From: Clostridiales bacterium
Lineage (GTDB): Bacteria; Bacillota; Clostridia; Christensenellales; Aristaeellaceae
NCBI GenBank assembly: GCA_004556395.1
Contig: SFHK01000106.1
Coordinates: 1 to 5,001, forward strand
DNA length: 5,001 nt
Direction: 5' to 3'
The stretch's first letter is position 1. Each line of letters begins with the position of its first letter. The notes under the pieces are model-generated. The model saw nothing but the letters and a program-made list of their open reading frames with translations. It ran no database searches and was not told where the DNA came from. The position numbers and the translations under genes are program-made. Shown here one piece after another: positions 4,615 through 5,001 of this stretch.

Positions 4615-5001
4615 TGAGAGGAAAGCGCGGCGCGTCATCCGCTTTATTGAGTGTCTCAGACATACGAAGGGCGAATTTCACGGGAAACCCTTCAAGCTGC
4701 TGCCATGGCAGGAGAAGATCATCCGCGACGTATTCGGCACGGTGCGGGACGAAGATCCTTCCATGCGGCAGTACAATACCGCCTATATCGAAATCCCCAA
4801 GAAAAACGGAAAGTCTGAACTGGGCGCGGCGCTGGCGCTCAATATGCTCGTCAATGACGACGAATGGAAAGCGGAGGTCTATTCCTGTGCCAGCGACCGT
4901 CAGCAGGCAGCCATTGTGTTTGACGTGGCGGTGGATATGGTCAAGCAAAATCCCACGCTGAGTAAGCTGATCAAGATCATCCCCTCCACCAAACGCATGG
5001 T
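4607..5001 (+). CDS. terL: Phage terminase large subunit (N-terminal 131 residues; runs off window)
   Basis: This is the ATPase end of a terminase large subunit, the motor that pumps phage DNA into the prohead and cuts it. The visible part begins with a basic helix and the family-typical GKPFKLLPWQEKIIRDVFG (26-44). YIEIPKKNGKSELGAALAL (60-78) contains the Walker A motif, with Lys69-Ser70 at its core. CASDRQQAAIVFDVA (94-108) follows. This pattern fits the Terminase_1 type found with P27 small subunits. Walker B and the nuclease domain lie beyond the right edge. The ATG at 4607 overlaps the last 8 bp of terS and has only a weak GGGCGGG-like upstream site, so translation is probably coupled to terS. 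The ATG at 4613 is in another frame and is not used. Confidence 0.95.
   Translation, partial: MFDERKARRVIRFIECLRHTKGEFHGKPFKLLPWQEKIIRDVFGTVRDEDPSMRQYNTAYIEIPKKNGKSELGAALALNMLVNDDEWKAEVYSCASDRQQAAIVFDVAVDMVKQNPTLSKLIKIIPSTKRM

Larger units (their letters stand above)
2825..5001 (+). mobile_element. Prophage DNA-packaging module (left part)
   Basis: Methyltransferase, P27 terminase small subunit and terminase large subunit lie in one direction with short or overlapping junctions, the standard head-end of a tailed-phage packaging operon. Portal, protease and capsid genes would be expected beyond 5001. Whether the prophage is intact cannot be judged, because the DNA to the left holds no recognisable phage replication genes and no attachment site or integrase is visible. 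The rhuM gene at 1739-2719 may belong to the same element as cargo. Confidence 0.8.

Noticed and set aside
4042..4961. Minus-strand ORFs (4042-4638, 4478-4948) and plus-strand ORF 4239-4961
   Set aside because: They are shadows of the terminase small and large subunit genes in other frames.

Overview
The window looks like DNA from a GC-rich Clostridia-type bacterium, possibly of the Oscillospiraceae. The evidence is near-perfect AGGAGG ribosome binding sites, a P27-type terminase small subunit, and GC-rich 14-codon tandem repeats that leave several reading frames open. This placement is inference from style; there is no rRNA or housekeeping gene to anchor it. The window falls into three blocks.

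Left block (1 to about 1170, minus strand, very GC-rich). Two small Ala/Arg-rich genes of unknown function are read leftward: a complete 105-residue gene (385-702) and a gene that runs off the left edge (1-345). A GC-rich hairpin followed by five Ts lies between them. Upstream is a seven-codon reading frame with an excellent ribosome binding site (798-821). The same 12-bp motif precedes the ribosome binding sites of this mini-ORF and of the 105-residue gene at similar distances. From 822 to 1170 I find no convincing gene.

Middle block (1171 to about 1735). Eight head-to-tail copies of a 42-bp unit (1171-1506) are followed by about 230 bp of non-coding DNA with hairpins. Two of these hairpins have T-rich tails on the minus strand. 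The long ORFs over the array are very probably artefacts of a repeat length divisible by three.

Right block (1739-5001, more moderate base composition). A complete RhuM-family gene (1739-2719, minus) has its own extended -10 promoter and its own terminator, so it looks like a self-contained cassette. Divergent from it, on the plus strand, are three genes in close order: a ParB-like/DNA-methyltransferase fusion (2825-4081), a P27-family terminase small subunit (4120-4614) and the N-terminal part of a terminase large subunit (4607 to the right edge, overlapping the previous gene by 8 bp). This is the packaging end of a tailed-phage (prophage) genome. The small and large terminase subunits would select and translocate phage DNA. 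The methyltransferase probably modifies phage DNA before packaging, and RhuM looks like accessory cargo.

The most notable observations are the 42-bp array beside the prophage module, the duplicated 12-bp leader with the mini-ORF, and the insulated RhuM cassette. No complete novel system can be demonstrated from this window alone.
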